Counted from the first letter of the stretch, positions 35,174 to 45,200 are shown. The stretch is 64,000 nt of DNA from Polaribacter sp. IC066 (GCF_007997085.1 NZ_VORR01000013.1:28652-92651), one strand, 5' to 3'. Program-made: numbers and translations. Notes: generated by a model from the letters alone, not told the origin.

Positions 35174-36229
35174 ATGAAAAAACTAGTCTTTTTAAGTATC
35201 ATTTTACTCACTATTAGTTGTACTAAAAAAACGACAAGTGATAAAGAGTTTATCAGACCAATTCATGATACCATCGGTTTTGCGCAATACGATTGGCAAC
35301 TGGACTCTATTTACAATCGCTTACAATTAAAAGACACACCAAACACCAAAAATTGGAAAACGGTTATTTCTCCGCATGACGATTATAAATATGCTGGAAA
35401 ATTATACCACACTTCGTTGAAAGGTGTAAATGCAAAAACAATTATTTTAATTGGTGTTGCGCACCGAGCAAAAAATTATAGTTTACAAGATAAAATTATC
35501 TTCGGAAATTATACCCATTGGAAATCGCCTTACGGAAAACTAAAAGTTACCGATTTAAATACTAAAATTCAAGAAAAACTATCTAAAGAAAATTTTATGA
35601 TTCATGACAGTATGCAAGCTTTAGAGCATTCTTTAGAAGCTATTGTTCCGTTTTTACATAAAAAAAATAGAAATATTGAGATTGTTCCGATTTTGATTCC
35701 GTATATCAATTACGAAACAATGAATACGATAAGCACTGATTTAAGCCAAGTAGTTTCAGAAATTTTAAAAGCAAATAATTTACAGTTCGGAAAAGATGTT
35801 GCCATCGTAATTTCTAATGATGCAGTGCATTATGGAACTGAAAACTGGGGTAGAAATTTAGCTCCTTATGGCGTTGATTCTCTTGGAACAGCAAAAGCTA
35901 GAAATCATGACAAAAGATTGATCAATGACTTTTTAACTGGAGAAATTTCAATGAATAAAGTAAAGAACTTTACACAAGAAACTGTTCAAGAAAATGATTA
36001 TAAAGAATACAAATGGGTTTGGTGTGGCAGGTATTCAGTTCCTTTTGGATTGGCTTTTGCAAACAAACTAAACCTTTTACAAAATAACGTTGCGTTAACT
36101 GGAAATTTATTGGGCTATGCCTCAAGTATAGATCATGCATTAATAAAAGTTGAAGATTTAAAAATGGGAACAACCGCCATTGCCACGCAAAAACATTGGG
36201 TTGCCTATGCTAGTATTAAATATGAATAA
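35174..36229 (+). CDS. Memo-like lipoprotein (AmmeMemoRadiSam system protein B family)
   Basis: A 351-residue protein with a lipoprotein leader (LLTISC, lipidated Cys16). The body matches the MEMO1/AMMECR1-partner family: VISPHDDYKYAGKLYHTSLK (metal-site HDD near residue 63), IILIGVAHRAKNY, ALEHSLEAIVPFL, EIVPILIPY, VAIVISNDAVHYG (normally SSDFSHYG) and NLLGYASSIDH. Memo proteins resemble non-haem iron dioxygenases and bind metal; some act in redox or copper chemistry. Being a lipoprotein rather than cytosolic is characteristic of the Bacteroidota variant. No AMMECR1 or radical-SAM partner lies next to it, so its role here is open. Confidence 0.8.
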   Translation: MKKLVFLSIILLTISCTKKTTSDKEFIRPIHDTIGFAQYDWQLDSIYNRLQLKDTPNTKNWKTVISPHDDYKYAGKLYHTSLKGVNAKTIILIGVAHRAKNYSLQDKIIFGNYTHWKSPYGKLKVTDLNTKIQEKLSKENFMIHDSMQALEHSLEAIVPFLHKKNRNIEIVPILIPYINYETMNTISTDLSQVVSEILKANNLQFGKDVAIVISNDAVHYGTENWGRNLAPYGVDSLGTAKARNHDKRLINDFLTGEISMNKVKNFTQETVQENDYKEYKWVWCGRYSVPFGLAFANKLNLLQNNVALTGNLLGYASSIDHALIKVEDLKMGTTAIATQKHWVAYASIKYE

Positions 36230-36439
36230 ACTATTCTCATTAAACGTATAGCACACCTTTTACTGCGAGTACACCTGTACCAATAAAATTTTTGGTAATT
36301 ATTAGAAATCAAGACCTTTTCTAGTGTAGAATTATTGCATACACATCATCTGGCGCACTATCTACCGAAAATAAAAGTTATTTATTTTACAAAAAAGCCG
36401 AAATACAACTATAAAAAATATCCTTTCCTCAAACTCTCT

Positions 36440-36447
36440 TATTTTTG
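36440..36447 (+). promoter_or_regulatory. Promoter -7 box of the TonB/DUF4249 operon
   Basis: TATTTTTG is a perfect -7 element 31 bases before the ATG at 36479. The genes that follow are tightly spaced up to 45100. Confidence 0.55.
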
Positions 36448-36478
36448 AGTACATTTAGAAAAATATTCAATCAACTAG

Positions 36479-37165
36479 ATGAAAATTTTTTTATTTCTAC
36501 TTATGCTTTTTTCTGTTTCTATAACAGCTCAAAATAATCACAAAAGTCTATACAATGCGTTTGATAAAATTGTGGGCTTAAAAAACACCAATTTAAGTTA
36601 CGGAGCACTCTTTTATGAAAAATATAGAACTTTAGAGGGCAATCATCAGTACTTTAAAAACAATAATTTTACAAAAGGAAATGTTACCTATCAAAATCAA
36701 ACTTTTTACGATATCCTTCTAAAATATGATTTAGAAGAAGACAAACTAATTGTAAACCTACCGAGTACTTTTGAGTCAAGATCTATTGTGCTAGAAAAAT
36801 TTTTTATCACAGATTTCACAATTAAAAGCAGCACTTTTATCAACTTAAAAGAGCACGGTTTTCATGAGCTTCTTTTTTCATCAGTAGCTCTAACCCTCTA
36901 TAAAAAATGGACCAAAGTAAAAAAGAAAAAGCTAAACGAATCTTTTGTGTACTATAAGCTTATTGAGAAAAACTACTATTATCTTTTTAAAGATGCTGGC
37001 TATCATGAAATACAGAAGAAAAAAGACTTTATCTCGCTTTTTCCTGATCAAAAAAAAATAATTAAATCTTTTTACAAAGTGAATACATCTTTACGAAAGA
37101 AAAATTTAGAGGAATTCTATGTGCTTTTATCAAAAAAAATATACAGCGTTTCTATTAACAAATAA
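36479..37165 (+). CDS. Secreted protein of unknown function at head of TonB operon
   Basis: A 228-residue protein with a signal peptide (MKIFLFLLMLFSVSITAQ). The mature part begins NNHKSLYNAFDKIVGLKNTN and contains GALFYEKYRTLEGNHQYF, a beta-rich LEEDKLIVNLPSTFESRSIV stretch, GFHELLFSSVALTLYKKW, and a strongly basic C-terminal half (lysine-rich, KVNTSLRKKNLEEFYVLLSK). I recognise no domain. Small secreted proteins like this often precede carboxypeptidase-like TonB receptors in Flavobacteriaceae. The stop is three bases from the next ATG, so it is co-translated with the receptor and probably acts in the periplasm with it. Confidence 0.7.
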   Translation: MKIFLFLLMLFSVSITAQNNHKSLYNAFDKIVGLKNTNLSYGALFYEKYRTLEGNHQYFKNNNFTKGNVTYQNQTFYDILLKYDLEEDKLIVNLPSTFESRSIVLEKFFITDFTIKSSTFINLKEHGFHELLFSSVALTLYKKWTKVKKKKLNESFVYYKLIEKNYYYLFKDAGYHEIQKKKDFISLFPDQKKIIKSFYKVNTSLRKKNLEEFYVLLSKKIYSVSINK

Positions 37166-37168
37166 GAT

Positions 37169-39901
37169 ATGAAAAAACTCCTTGTACACGTATTCTTATT
37201 CGTTTCGTTTGCTTTAAGTGCCCAAAACAAACAAGAAAAAATTTCGATTTCATTTACCAATAACACTAAAAAAGAAATCTTTTCTATCCTCGAAAAAAAA
37301 ACCAATTATACTTTTTTTTATGTTGATGCTTGGTTAGATGAAACTGTATTAACTGATATTTTTAAGAATGTTTCTATCGCTATAATTTTAGATAAAATAC
37401 TTGATAATACCTCCTTAAACTATTCAATTATTGAAAATCACAAAATAATCATCACCCAAGGAAATCTGCTACACAAAAGTTTGTACGAAGAAACAGAGAT
37501 GACAATAAGCAGCCTTAAAACTGCCACACCTATTTATATTGAAACGGATAGTAACGAAGAGAATAACGCTATAAGTATCGGCAAAGAGTCTAAAGATCAT
37601 CAACAAGAAAATTACACACTTAAAGGTTTTATAAAAAGTCAGCAAAATAACACGCCAGTAGAGGGTGTTGTTGTTTTAGAAAGAGACAAAAACATTTCTG
37701 TAACCACCGATAAAAATGGTGCTTTTACCATCGTATTGCCTTTTGGTAAAAATAAAATAGAAACCTTGCTTTTAGGGTTTAAAACATCTGTGAAAAAATT
37801 AATTGTTTTCGGAAACGGAACACTAAACATAAAGATTGCAGAGGAAGCAGAAATGTTAGATGAACTTATTATTACCACAAAAAAAGAGAATAATATAAAA
37901 GAAGTTATTGCCGGTATTACCCAAATAAATATTGAAGAAATAAAAAATATTCCGCAAGTTTTAGGAGAAAGAGATATTTTAAAGATTGCAACCACTTTAC
38001 CCGGAATTACATCTGCCGGTGAAGGTGCAGAAGGAGTAAATGTTAGAGGTGGTAAAGTAGATCAAAATCTATTTTTATTAGATGAAAGTGTCCTGTATAA
38101 TCCTGCTCATTTTTTAGGATTATTCTCGGCCATAAATCCTTTTACTACAAGCGATTTAAAAGTGTACAAAGGAAATATTCCTGCAGAATACGGCGGTAGA
38201 ATTTCTGCTGTTTTTGATATTACAACGAAAGACGCAAGTACAACCGAATTTAAAGGAGAAGCATCTATTGGCGCTGTTACGAGTAACATTAGTATAGAAA
38301 TACCAATATTAAAAGAAAAATCTGGTTTATTGTTAGCTGCAAGAAGCACCTATTCTAATTGGATTTTGAAATCTTTGAATGACAAATCTTTAAATAATAG
38401 TAGTGCCTCTTTTTATGATATTATTGCAAAATACAACCACACCTTTAATGAAAAAAATACGGTTAGAATTACAGGGTATCATAGTAATGATAATTTTAGG
38501 ATAGCATCTGACACCACAAATACTTATGGTAATACATTAGCATCTATCAATTGGTCTCATAAGTTTAACGACAAAAATCATGGTAACGTCATACTCGCTT
38601 CTAGTAATTATGCGTTTAACATTAATTATGATGGTACCGGAAATAATAATTTTGATTTAAAATACACCATTAATGAGATCAGCGGAAAATTAAGAATGCA
38701 GTATGTACATTCTAAAGAGCATACTTTTACTTACGGCGTTTCTTCAAAATTATACAATGTTGCTCCGGGAACCATAAATCCTTTAGATGATAATTCTATG
38801 GTCGTTACGCTTTCTGTGCCTGATGAAAAAGGTTTAGAAAGTGCTGTTTTTGTGTCTGATATTTTTGATGTAAACAAAAAACTTTCTTTTAATTTAGGCT
38901 TGCGCTATTCTGTTTATCTCGGTTTAGGCACCACAATTCAACGGTTTTACCCAGAAAACTCTCCGCTTACAGATGCAACGTTACTTTCTACGCAAGCATA
39001 CGGCAACAACGAAATATATCAAACCTACCAAGGTTTAGAATATAGATTTTCTGGTCGTTATTTTCTAAATCCTGAATTATCTCTAAAAGCAAGTTTTAAT
39101 AAATCGTTTCAATTTATCCACAGATTAAGCAATAACACATCGGCATCACCAACAGATGCCTGGAAACTTTCTGATAGAAATATAAAACCACAAGAAGCAA
39201 TTCAGGGTTCTTTAGGAATCTTTAAAAATTTTAATGTAAATGAATATGAGTTGAGTTTAGAAGGATATTATAAGAAATATAGCAATGTTTTAGACTATAA
39301 AGTGGGTGCAAACTTTTTATTAAACGAAAGAATAGAAACTGAAGTTTTACAAGGTCCAGGAAAATCTTACGGAATAGAATTTTTGATAAAGAAGAACATA
39401 GGAAAATTAAATGGCTGGTTTGGTTATAGTTATTCACGTTCCTTTTTACAATTAGATAGTCCGTTTAACGAAGACCGCGTTAATAATGGCGATTTTTTTC
39501 CTACAAATTTTGATAAACCGCATGATTTTAACATTATAGCCAATTATAAATTAACGCAACGATTTAGTCTTTCTAGCAATTTTACATATCAAACCGGTAG
39601 GCCAATTACCTACCCAACCGGAAAATATAATTATCAAGGAACAGAATATGTTTTGTACGGAAATAGAAATCAATATAGAATTCCGGATTATTACAGATTA
39701 GACATTGGTTTAAATATAGAAGGAAACCATAAAATTAAGAAGCTTGCTCATAGTTTTTGGAACATTTCTGTTTACAATGTATTAGGCAGAAACAACCCTT
39801 TTGCCGTGTTTTTTGTCACAGAAAACGGGAATGTACAAGCGTATCAAAGCGCTATATTCTCTACTCCTATTCCTACAATTACTTATAATTTTAAATTTTA
39901 A
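37169..39901 (+). CDS. TonB-dependent outer-membrane receptor with STN and carboxypeptidase-like domains
   Basis: A 910-residue receptor. A signal peptide ends near ALSAQ. The STN (secretin/TonB N-terminal) domain spans about 20-100 (ISFTNNTKKEIFSILEKKTN, ILDKILDNTSLNYSI), as in receptors that talk to FecR-type anti-sigma factors. A CarboxypepD_reg-like domain follows at about 148-230 (NTPVEGVVVLERDKNISVTT), then the plug (about 245-360, with VNVRGGKVDQNLFLLDE and IPAEYGGRISAVFDI), then a 22-stranded barrel ending in the terminal Phe of NFKF. Such receptors import large or scarce ligands using TonB/ExbBD energy. The ligand is unknown. DUF4249 and MG2-like genes follow at three- and eleven-base gaps. 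Confidence 0.9.
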   Translation: MKKLLVHVFLFVSFALSAQNKQEKISISFTNNTKKEIFSILEKKTNYTFFYVDAWLDETVLTDIFKNVSIAIILDKILDNTSLNYSIIENHKIIITQGNLLHKSLYEETEMTISSLKTATPIYIETDSNEENNAISIGKESKDHQQENYTLKGFIKSQQNNTPVEGVVVLERDKNISVTTDKNGAFTIVLPFGKNKIETLLLGFKTSVKKLIVFGNGTLNIKIAEEAEMLDELIITTKKENNIKEVIAGITQINIEEIKNIPQVLGERDILKIATTLPGITSAGEGAEGVNVRGGKVDQNLFLLDESVLYNPAHFLGLFSAINPFTTSDLKVYKGNIPAEYGGRISAVFDITTKDASTTEFKGEASIGAVTSNISIEIPILKEKSGLLLAARSTYSNWILKSLNDKSLNNSSASFYDIIAKYNHTFNEKNTVRITGYHSNDNFRIASDTTNTYGNTLASINWSHKFNDKNHGNVILASSNYAFNINYDGTGNNNFDLKYTINEISGKLRMQYVHSKEHTFTYGVSSKLYNVAPGTINPLDDNSMVVTLSVPDEKGLESAVFVSDIFDVNKKLSFNLGLRYSVYLGLGTTIQRFYPENSPLTDATLLSTQAYGNNEIYQTYQGLEYRFSGRYFLNPELSLKASFNKSFQFIHRLSNNTSASPTDAWKLSDRNIKPQEAIQGSLGIFKNFNVNEYELSLEGYYKKYSNVLDYKVGANFLLNERIETEVLQGPGKSYGIEFLIKKNIGKLNGWFGYSYSRSFLQLDSPFNEDRVNNGDFFPTNFDKPHDFNIIANYKLTQRFSLSSNFTYQTGRPITYPTGKYNYQGTEYVLYGNRNQYRIPDYYRLDIGLNIEGNHKIKKLAHSFWNISVYNVLGRNNPFAVFFVTENGNVQAYQSAIFSTPIPTITYNFKF

Positions 39902-39904
39902 AAA

Positions 39905-41101
39905 ATGAAATTATTTAAATCAACTATTTCAAAATTTTTAGTGTTTTTGATGCTCTTTAGCTGTGTAGATCCTATTGAAATAGAAACCATAACTTTTGAA
40001 AATTATTTAGTGATTGAAGCTACAATTACAGACGAATTAAAGAATCATACCATAAAATTATCAAGAACTTTTGATATTAATGCCAAGGGTCCTAATCCAG
40101 AAACGGGAGCACAAATAGCTATTATTGATAGTCAAAATAACACGTTTTATTTTAATGAAACTTCTTCTGGAACCTACATATCAGAAAATCAGTTTAAAGC
40201 AATACCAGCCCTAACATACACTTTAAAAGTAACTACAAAAACAGGAAACACCTATTCATCTACTTCAGAAAAACTAACTAACGCTGTTCAAATAGAAAAA
40301 TTAACAACAAGTATAGAGACTTCTAGAGAGGGCGCAACTGGAGTTTCAATCTCGGTGCATAGCTTTAATCCAAATAATAATGCCAATTATTACCGATATC
40401 AATACGAAGAAACGTACAAGATTTCTCCTCCTTTTTGGTCTGATGAAAATCTAATTGTAGTTTCTGACAGCCAGCCTTTCACGGTAGATGTCGTAAAAAG
40501 ATCTACAGATAATAAAGATTGCTATAAAACCATCAATTCTGCACAAATATTAATAACAGAAACCAAATCATTAGCAGAAGACAGGGTTCACTTTCCAGTA
40601 AGATTTATTTTAGAATCCGATTTTATAATCTCTAATAGATACAGTCTTTTGGTAAAACAATATGTGCAAACTTTTGAAGCCTATAACTATTATGAAACAT
40701 TAAAAAAACTATCTAGTTCAGAAAGCGTATTTACACAAGCGCAACCTGGTTTTATTTCAGGAAATATAATTTCTGACACTGATAAAAACGAAAAAATAAT
40801 CGGGTTTTTTGAAGTTTCTTCAGTTTCAGAAAAAAGGCTCTTTTTTAATTATCAAGATATTTTTCCGAAACAAGTCTCAAAATTCCCTGCGATATGCGAT
40901 TTTTTAGCACCACTCTTATATGATTCATTCTCTGATAATTCTCCGTTGATTAATTTAATTAAAAAAGATTCGTATACTTATTATGGAAAAAACAATACTG
41001 GACTCCCTAATTTAGAAGGCCCGTATTTAATGGTTCCAAAAATATGCGGAGATTGCACAGTATCGGGTTCTAATATAAAACCATCCTTTTGGGTAGATTA
41101 G
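39905..41101 (+). CDS. DUF4249 family lipoprotein
   Basis: A 398-residue lipoprotein (LMLFSCVDP, lipidated Cys20). The mature part begins IEIETITFENYLVIEATITD, followed by HTIKLSRTFDINAKGPNPET and GAQIAIIDSQNNTFYFNETS, the standard N-terminal beta domain of DUF4249. The C-terminus has VPKICGDCTVSGSNIKPSFW, with the paired cysteines seen in many members. DUF4249 proteins are nearly always encoded just after a carboxypeptidase-like TonB receptor, three bases away here, and presumably form its surface-exposed or periplasmic partner. The molecular function is unknown. Confidence 0.88.
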   Translation: MKLFKSTISKFLVFLMLFSCVDPIEIETITFENYLVIEATITDELKNHTIKLSRTFDINAKGPNPETGAQIAIIDSQNNTFYFNETSSGTYISENQFKAIPALTYTLKVTTKTGNTYSSTSEKLTNAVQIEKLTTSIETSREGATGVSISVHSFNPNNNANYYRYQYEETYKISPPFWSDENLIVVSDSQPFTVDVVKRSTDNKDCYKTINSAQILITETKSLAEDRVHFPVRFILESDFIISNRYSLLVKQYVQTFEAYNYYETLKKLSSSESVFTQAQPGFISGNIISDTDKNEKIIGFFEVSSVSEKRLFFNYQDIFPKQVSKFPAICDFLAPLLYDSFSDNSPLINLIKKDSYTYYGKNNTGLPNLEGPYLMVPKICGDCTVSGSNIKPSFWVD

Positions 41102-41112
41102 CCATAAAAATT

Positions 41113-42789
41113 ATGATGAAAAACATTCTATTTTTTTGTTTTATAGTTCTCTTAACAAACAGCACTATTAGTCAAACTACTAAATTTAGCGATATTGATG
41201 CCTATCCGCAAGAAAAAATTTACCTGCACACCAACACTAATTTTTTCTTAACAGGAGAAACTGTTTTGTACAAAATTTATTGTCGTGATATAGCCTCTAA
41301 TACAATGAGTTCTTTGAGTAAAGTAGGCTATGTAGAACTTATTAATCAAGAAAACAACAGTATTTCTAAACAAAAAATAAGGTTAAAAAACGGATTAGGA
41401 AATGGCGCTATTTTCTTATCATCTTCCTTAAAAACGGGTACCTATAAGATAATTTCGTACACACAATGGATGCGAAATAAACAAATTTTCTTTGAAGAAA
41501 ACATCTTTATCATCAATCCTTTTTCTGCAAAATTAACCGCTTCCGACACTCTTAAAAAAAATAATTTTAAGAAAGAGTTTGTTAAAACTACTACATATTT
41601 AAAACTAGCTTCAAATAAAAAAGTATATCAAAAAAGAGAACTAGTAACGTTAACTTTTGATGGCCATATTTCAAAAACCATGTCTTTATCTGTCAGAAAA
41701 CAAGACAGTATTTTAATTCCGACTAAAATAAATGCAGTGGCATTTGAACAAAATTTTAAACCTTCACGTATTCGGTCTAAAAAAGAATATCTACCAGAAT
41801 TAAGAGGTAGCCTTTACCAAGGATCTATCACTTCAAAAACAAATAAAAGTGTCCTTAATAAAAAAATCGGATTGTCTTTTATCGGTGAAAATAAAATTAC
41901 TAAAATTTCAATTACCGATGCAACAGGAATCTTTTTTTTTAATATTGATGCCGCTTATGATGCGAGTAATGTACGTATTCAAGTATTAGAAAAAGATAAG
42001 AAAAACTATACAATTTCATTAATTGATACTCATAAATTAGAAAAAAAATTTGATAATTTTGATGAATTATTGCTCACTGAAAACATCAGAAAATTGATAA
42101 AAAAAAGAAGCTTCTATACGCAAATAGAAAACGCGTATATAGAAGTAAAACAACCAACATATCCGTTTATTAAAAATAACAAGGCTATTTTTCATCACAA
42201 TAAAAATAAAGTAGTGTATATTTTAGATGAGTATACAAGATTTAAGACCGTAAAAGAAGTTACCGTAGAAATTTTAAAAGATGTTTGGATTAGCAAAGAA
42301 AAAGAAGAGTATTGCTTTAATATAAGAGATGTTAATTTAGAATCGAACACCACGTTAAAAACGCTTTTGATTGTTGATGGTTTCTTGGTTGATAATCATA
42401 ACGATTTTGTGTTTTTTGATGCTTTAAAAATAAAAAGCATAGCGCTAATCAAAGAGAAATATTATTTTGGCGCAAAAAATTACCATGGTATTATTAATAT
42501 AATAACTTTTAAGAATGATTACAAACCGAATGTAAATAGCAAGAACCAATTTTTATTATTAAAGCCGATTGAAGAAAAAATAACCTTTAGCCCTGATTAT
42601 CGAGAGAACATCAATAAACAAATTCCCGATTTTAGAACACAACTTTTTTGGGGTTCAAATTTCAATCTAACTGCTGAAAAAACTTCATTTTATACATCAG
42701 ATCAAACAGGAACCTTCGAGGCAATTATAGAGGGTTTTACAAAAGAAGGAATCGCTATCTACGAAAAAATTACTTTTTCCGTACAATAG
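41113..42789 (+). CDS. Secreted MG2/alpha-2-macroglobulin-like protein of TonB operon
   Basis: A 558-residue protein whose start is taken at the MM of the signal peptide (MMKNILFFCFIVLLTNSTIS); the longer frame overlaps the DUF4249 stop. The N-terminal domain (YPQEKIYLHTNTNFFLTGET, then VLYKIYCRD and GTYKIISYTQWMRN) is the MG2-type macroglobulin domain found in Bacteroidota proteins paired with DUF4249. The rest is beta-rich, with a plug-like segment near residue 430 (VLIVDGFLVDNHNDFVFFD) and YFGAKNYHGIINIITFKN, recalling TonB plug repeats. It should lie in the periplasm or on the surface as a scaffold or ligand-capture part of the TonB system. Confidence 0.75.
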   Translation: MMKNILFFCFIVLLTNSTISQTTKFSDIDAYPQEKIYLHTNTNFFLTGETVLYKIYCRDIASNTMSSLSKVGYVELINQENNSISKQKIRLKNGLGNGAIFLSSSLKTGTYKIISYTQWMRNKQIFFEENIFIINPFSAKLTASDTLKKNNFKKEFVKTTTYLKLASNKKVYQKRELVTLTFDGHISKTMSLSVRKQDSILIPTKINAVAFEQNFKPSRIRSKKEYLPELRGSLYQGSITSKTNKSVLNKKIGLSFIGENKITKISITDATGIFFFNIDAAYDASNVRIQVLEKDKKNYTISLIDTHKLEKKFDNFDELLLTENIRKLIKKRSFYTQIENAYIEVKQPTYPFIKNNKAIFHHNKNKVVYILDEYTRFKTVKEVTVEILKDVWISKEKEEYCFNIRDVNLESNTTLKTLLIVDGFLVDNHNDFVFFDALKIKSIALIKEKYYFGAKNYHGIINIITFKNDYKPNVNSKNQFLLLKPIEEKITFSPDYRENINKQIPDFRTQLFWGSNFNLTAEKTSFYTSDQTGTFEAIIEGFTKEGIAIYEKITFSVQ

Positions 42790-42815
42790 ACAATGCTTTT
42801 ATCTACTTTTAACAA

Positions 42816-43412
42816 ATGAATTTTTTAGCGCACCTTTACCTTTCACAAAATCAAACCAATATTATGGTTGGCAATTTTATTGCAGATCATATTAGAGGAA
42901 ATAATTACGAGAGTTTTTCTAAAGAGATTCAACAAGGAATTTTTTTACACAGAGAAATAGATACCTTTACAGACGCGCATAAAATTGTACGAAAAAGCAA
43001 GCGTCGTTTACACAAACGTTACAGGCACTATGATGGTGTTATTATTGATATTTTTTACGATTATTTTTTGGCTAAAAATTGGGCAAATTATTCGGCAATT
43101 CCTTTAGATGTTTATACAGATGCTGTTTATAAATTGTTCGATAAAATTAAACTAGAATTACCCGTAAAATCTCAAAACTTCATTAAATATATGATTGAAT
43201 ATAACATCTTATTTAATTATCAATATAAAGAAGGCATTGCGAAAGTTTTAAACGGAATGAATGCTAGAACAAAAGGAAAATCTCAAATGAATTTAGCCAT
43301 TGAAGATTTACACGATTTAGAAAATGAATTAGAAGAAGATTTTACATTATTTTTTAAAGATTTAATAGCGCACACCAATCAAAAATTAAAAGAAATTAAA
43401 CCTACTATATGA
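42816..43412 (+). CDS. Acyl carrier protein phosphodiesterase (AcpH/DUF479 family)
   Basis: A 198-residue protein starting MNFLAHLYLSQNQTNIMVGN FIADHIRG in family style. It has the His/Asp-rich signature GIFLHREIDTFTDAH, followed by RYRHYDGVIIDIFYDYFLAK (the HYDGVIIDIFYDYFLA metal site). AcpH hydrolyses the 4'-phosphopantetheine arm from holo-ACP. The length is typical (about 195). It is 26 bases after the MG2-like gene and its stop overlaps the ATG of the gamma-glutamyltransferase gene by four bases (ATGA), so it is coupled to that gene. Confidence 0.88.
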   Translation: MNFLAHLYLSQNQTNIMVGNFIADHIRGNNYESFSKEIQQGIFLHREIDTFTDAHKIVRKSKRRLHKRYRHYDGVIIDIFYDYFLAKNWANYSAIPLDVYTDAVYKLFDKIKLELPVKSQNFIKYMIEYNILFNYQYKEGIAKVLNGMNARTKGKSQMNLAIEDLHDLENELEEDFTLFFKDLIAHTNQKLKEIKPTI

Positions 43413-45100
43413 AAAAAACAAGTCTAATTATTGCCCTCTCCCTATTATTTATAAGTTGTAAAACATCTACAACAAAAGAAAAAACAGTAGGCTTAATTGC
43501 CGAAAAAGCAATGGTAGTTTCTGCCAAAGAAGAAGCTTCTAAAATTGGTGTTGCTATTTTAAAAAAGGGCGGCAACGCTTATGATGCAATGATTGCAACA
43601 CAACTTGCTTTGGCAGTGGTTTATCCTGTTGCCGGTAATATTGGTGGCGGTGGTTTTATGGTTCACAGAGCTAAAGATGGCAAAACTGGGGCTTTAGATT
43701 TTAGAGAAAAAGCACCCTTAATGGCAAGTAGAGACATGTATTTAGATAAAGAGGGTACTGTAATTCTAGATAAAAGTAGCTTTGGGGCTCATTCTGTTGG
43801 GGTTCCAGGAACTATTGCTGGTATTTTTGAAGTTCATAAAAAATTTGGAAGTCTTCCTTTTAAAGATTTAATTCAGCCTTCTATAGACATGGCTAGAAAT
43901 GGTTTTACGGTTACTAAAAAGCAAGCTAGCTCTTTAAATAAAACTCGTGAACGTTTTGAGAAAGCAAATAATTATAAAATTTTGTTTGATAGAGAATGGA
44001 AAGAAGGAGATTTGTTACAACAAGAAGAATTGGCACAAACGCTAGAACGAATTAAAAATCAAGGTGCAGATGGTTTTTACAAAGGAAAAACAGCAACGTT
44101 ATTTGTAGATTATGTAAAGGAATTAGGCGGAATTATCTCGTTAGAAGATTTAGCGAAATACAAAGCTGTATGGCGCAAACCAATTGCTTTTAAATACAAA
44201 GAGTATACAATTACTACGATGACATTGCCCTCAAGTGGCGGAATTTGTTTAGCACAAATTTTAAAATCTATTGAGCCTTATGATCTATCAAAAATTGATC
44301 ATAATTCTACAGAATACGTGCAGTTATTAACAGAAGCAGAACGAAGATCGTATGCAGACAGAGCCCATTTTTTAGGTGATATTGATTTTGTAGCCGTTCC
44401 CACAGATAGTTTAATAGCAGATAGCTACATAAAAAAAAGAATGAGTTCTTTTTCTTGGGATAAGGCAACACCTTCATCAGAAGTTTCTAATGGAGAAATT
44501 TTAGGGCATGAAAGCGACCAAACTACACACTATTCTATTGTAGATCAATTTGGTAATGCCGTTTCTGTAACCACAACTTTAAATACAGCCTATGGCTCTA
44601 AAGTTTTGGTAAAAGGTGCAGGCTTTTTCTTAAATAATGAAATGGATGATTTTAGCGCAAAACCAAATGTGCCTAACGTATTCGGCTTATTAGGTTCTAC
44701 TGCTAATGAAATTGCACCAGAAAAAAGAATGTTGAGTTCTATGACACCAACAATAGTAGAGAAAGACGGAAAATTAAAAATGGTTTTAGGAACTCCTGGA
44801 GGTTCTACAATTATAACTTCAGTTTTGCAAAATATTATAAATGTTGTTGATTATAATATGGGCATGCAAGAGTCTGTAAATCAGCCAAGGTTTCACCATC
44901 AATGGATGCCCGATATTATCAGAATGGAGCCAAACGGATTTGAAGAAGCCTCTAAAAAGAAATTAGAATCTTTAGGATATACAATTTTAGAGAAAAATTC
45001 TAGAGTTATTGGCAGCGTTGATGCTATTTTGGTCTTGCCGAATGGAAAATTAGAAGGTGGCGCAGATAAGAGAGGCGATGATACGGCTGTTGGGTTTTAA
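43409..45100 (+). CDS. ggt: Gamma-glutamyltransferase (lipoprotein)
   Basis: A 563-residue Ntn-hydrolase precursor with a lipoprotein leader (LLFISCKTS, Cys17). The large-subunit start AMVVSAKEEASKIGVAILKK and GGNAYDAMIA are followed by NIGGGGFMVHR and by ALDFREKAP with its gamma-glutamyl-binding Arg. The autocleavage site is in HESDQTTHYSIVDQFG, with Thr372 as nucleophile of the small subunit. GTPGGSTIITSVLQ provides the oxyanion glycines. It hydrolyses or transfers the gamma-glutamyl group of glutathione and related peptides in the periplasm. A heptanucleotide repeat begins seven bases after its stop. Confidence 0.95.
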   Translation: MKKTSLIIALSLLFISCKTSTTKEKTVGLIAEKAMVVSAKEEASKIGVAILKKGGNAYDAMIATQLALAVVYPVAGNIGGGGFMVHRAKDGKTGALDFREKAPLMASRDMYLDKEGTVILDKSSFGAHSVGVPGTIAGIFEVHKKFGSLPFKDLIQPSIDMARNGFTVTKKQASSLNKTRERFEKANNYKILFDREWKEGDLLQQEELAQTLERIKNQGADGFYKGKTATLFVDYVKELGGIISLEDLAKYKAVWRKPIAFKYKEYTITTMTLPSSGGICLAQILKSIEPYDLSKIDHNSTEYVQLLTEAERRSYADRAHFLGDIDFVAVPTDSLIADSYIKKRMSSFSWDKATPSSEVSNGEILGHESDQTTHYSIVDQFGNAVSVTTTLNTAYGSKVLVKGAGFFLNNEMDDFSAKPNVPNVFGLLGSTANEIAPEKRMLSSMTPTIVEKDGKLKMVLGTPGGSTIITSVLQNIINVVDYNMGMQESVNQPRFHHQWMPDIIRMEPNGFEEASKKKLESLGYTILEKNSRVIGSVDAILVLPNGKLEGGADKRGDDTAVGF

Positions 45101-45106
45101 GTAGTG

Positions 45107-45200
45107 TTGGCTGTTGGCTATTGGCTGTTGGTGTTGGTGTTGGCTGTTGGCTATTGGCTATTGGCTATTGGCTATTGGCTATTGGCTATTGGCTATTGGC
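45107..45200. repeat. TTGGCTA heptanucleotide repeat
   Basis: About 13 copies of a 7-base unit related to TTGGCTR. The run 45147-45195 is seven perfect TTGGCTA copies plus a partial one; the first half is mixed with TTGGCTG and TTGGTG. It lies just after the ggt stop. The spacer continues to 45318 and includes AT heptamers (ACTAAAAACC, CTAAAACTAA) near 45275-45315. Confidence 0.9.

Noticed and set aside
37639..37995. 118-residue reverse ORF inside the TonB receptor gene
   Set aside because: It is antisense to a strongly supported gene, as are the other long reverse frames in lon, tricorn, mgtE and the DUF4062 gene.
45107..45200. CRISPR array
   Set aside because: The unit is seven bases with no spacers, and no cas genes are present in the window.
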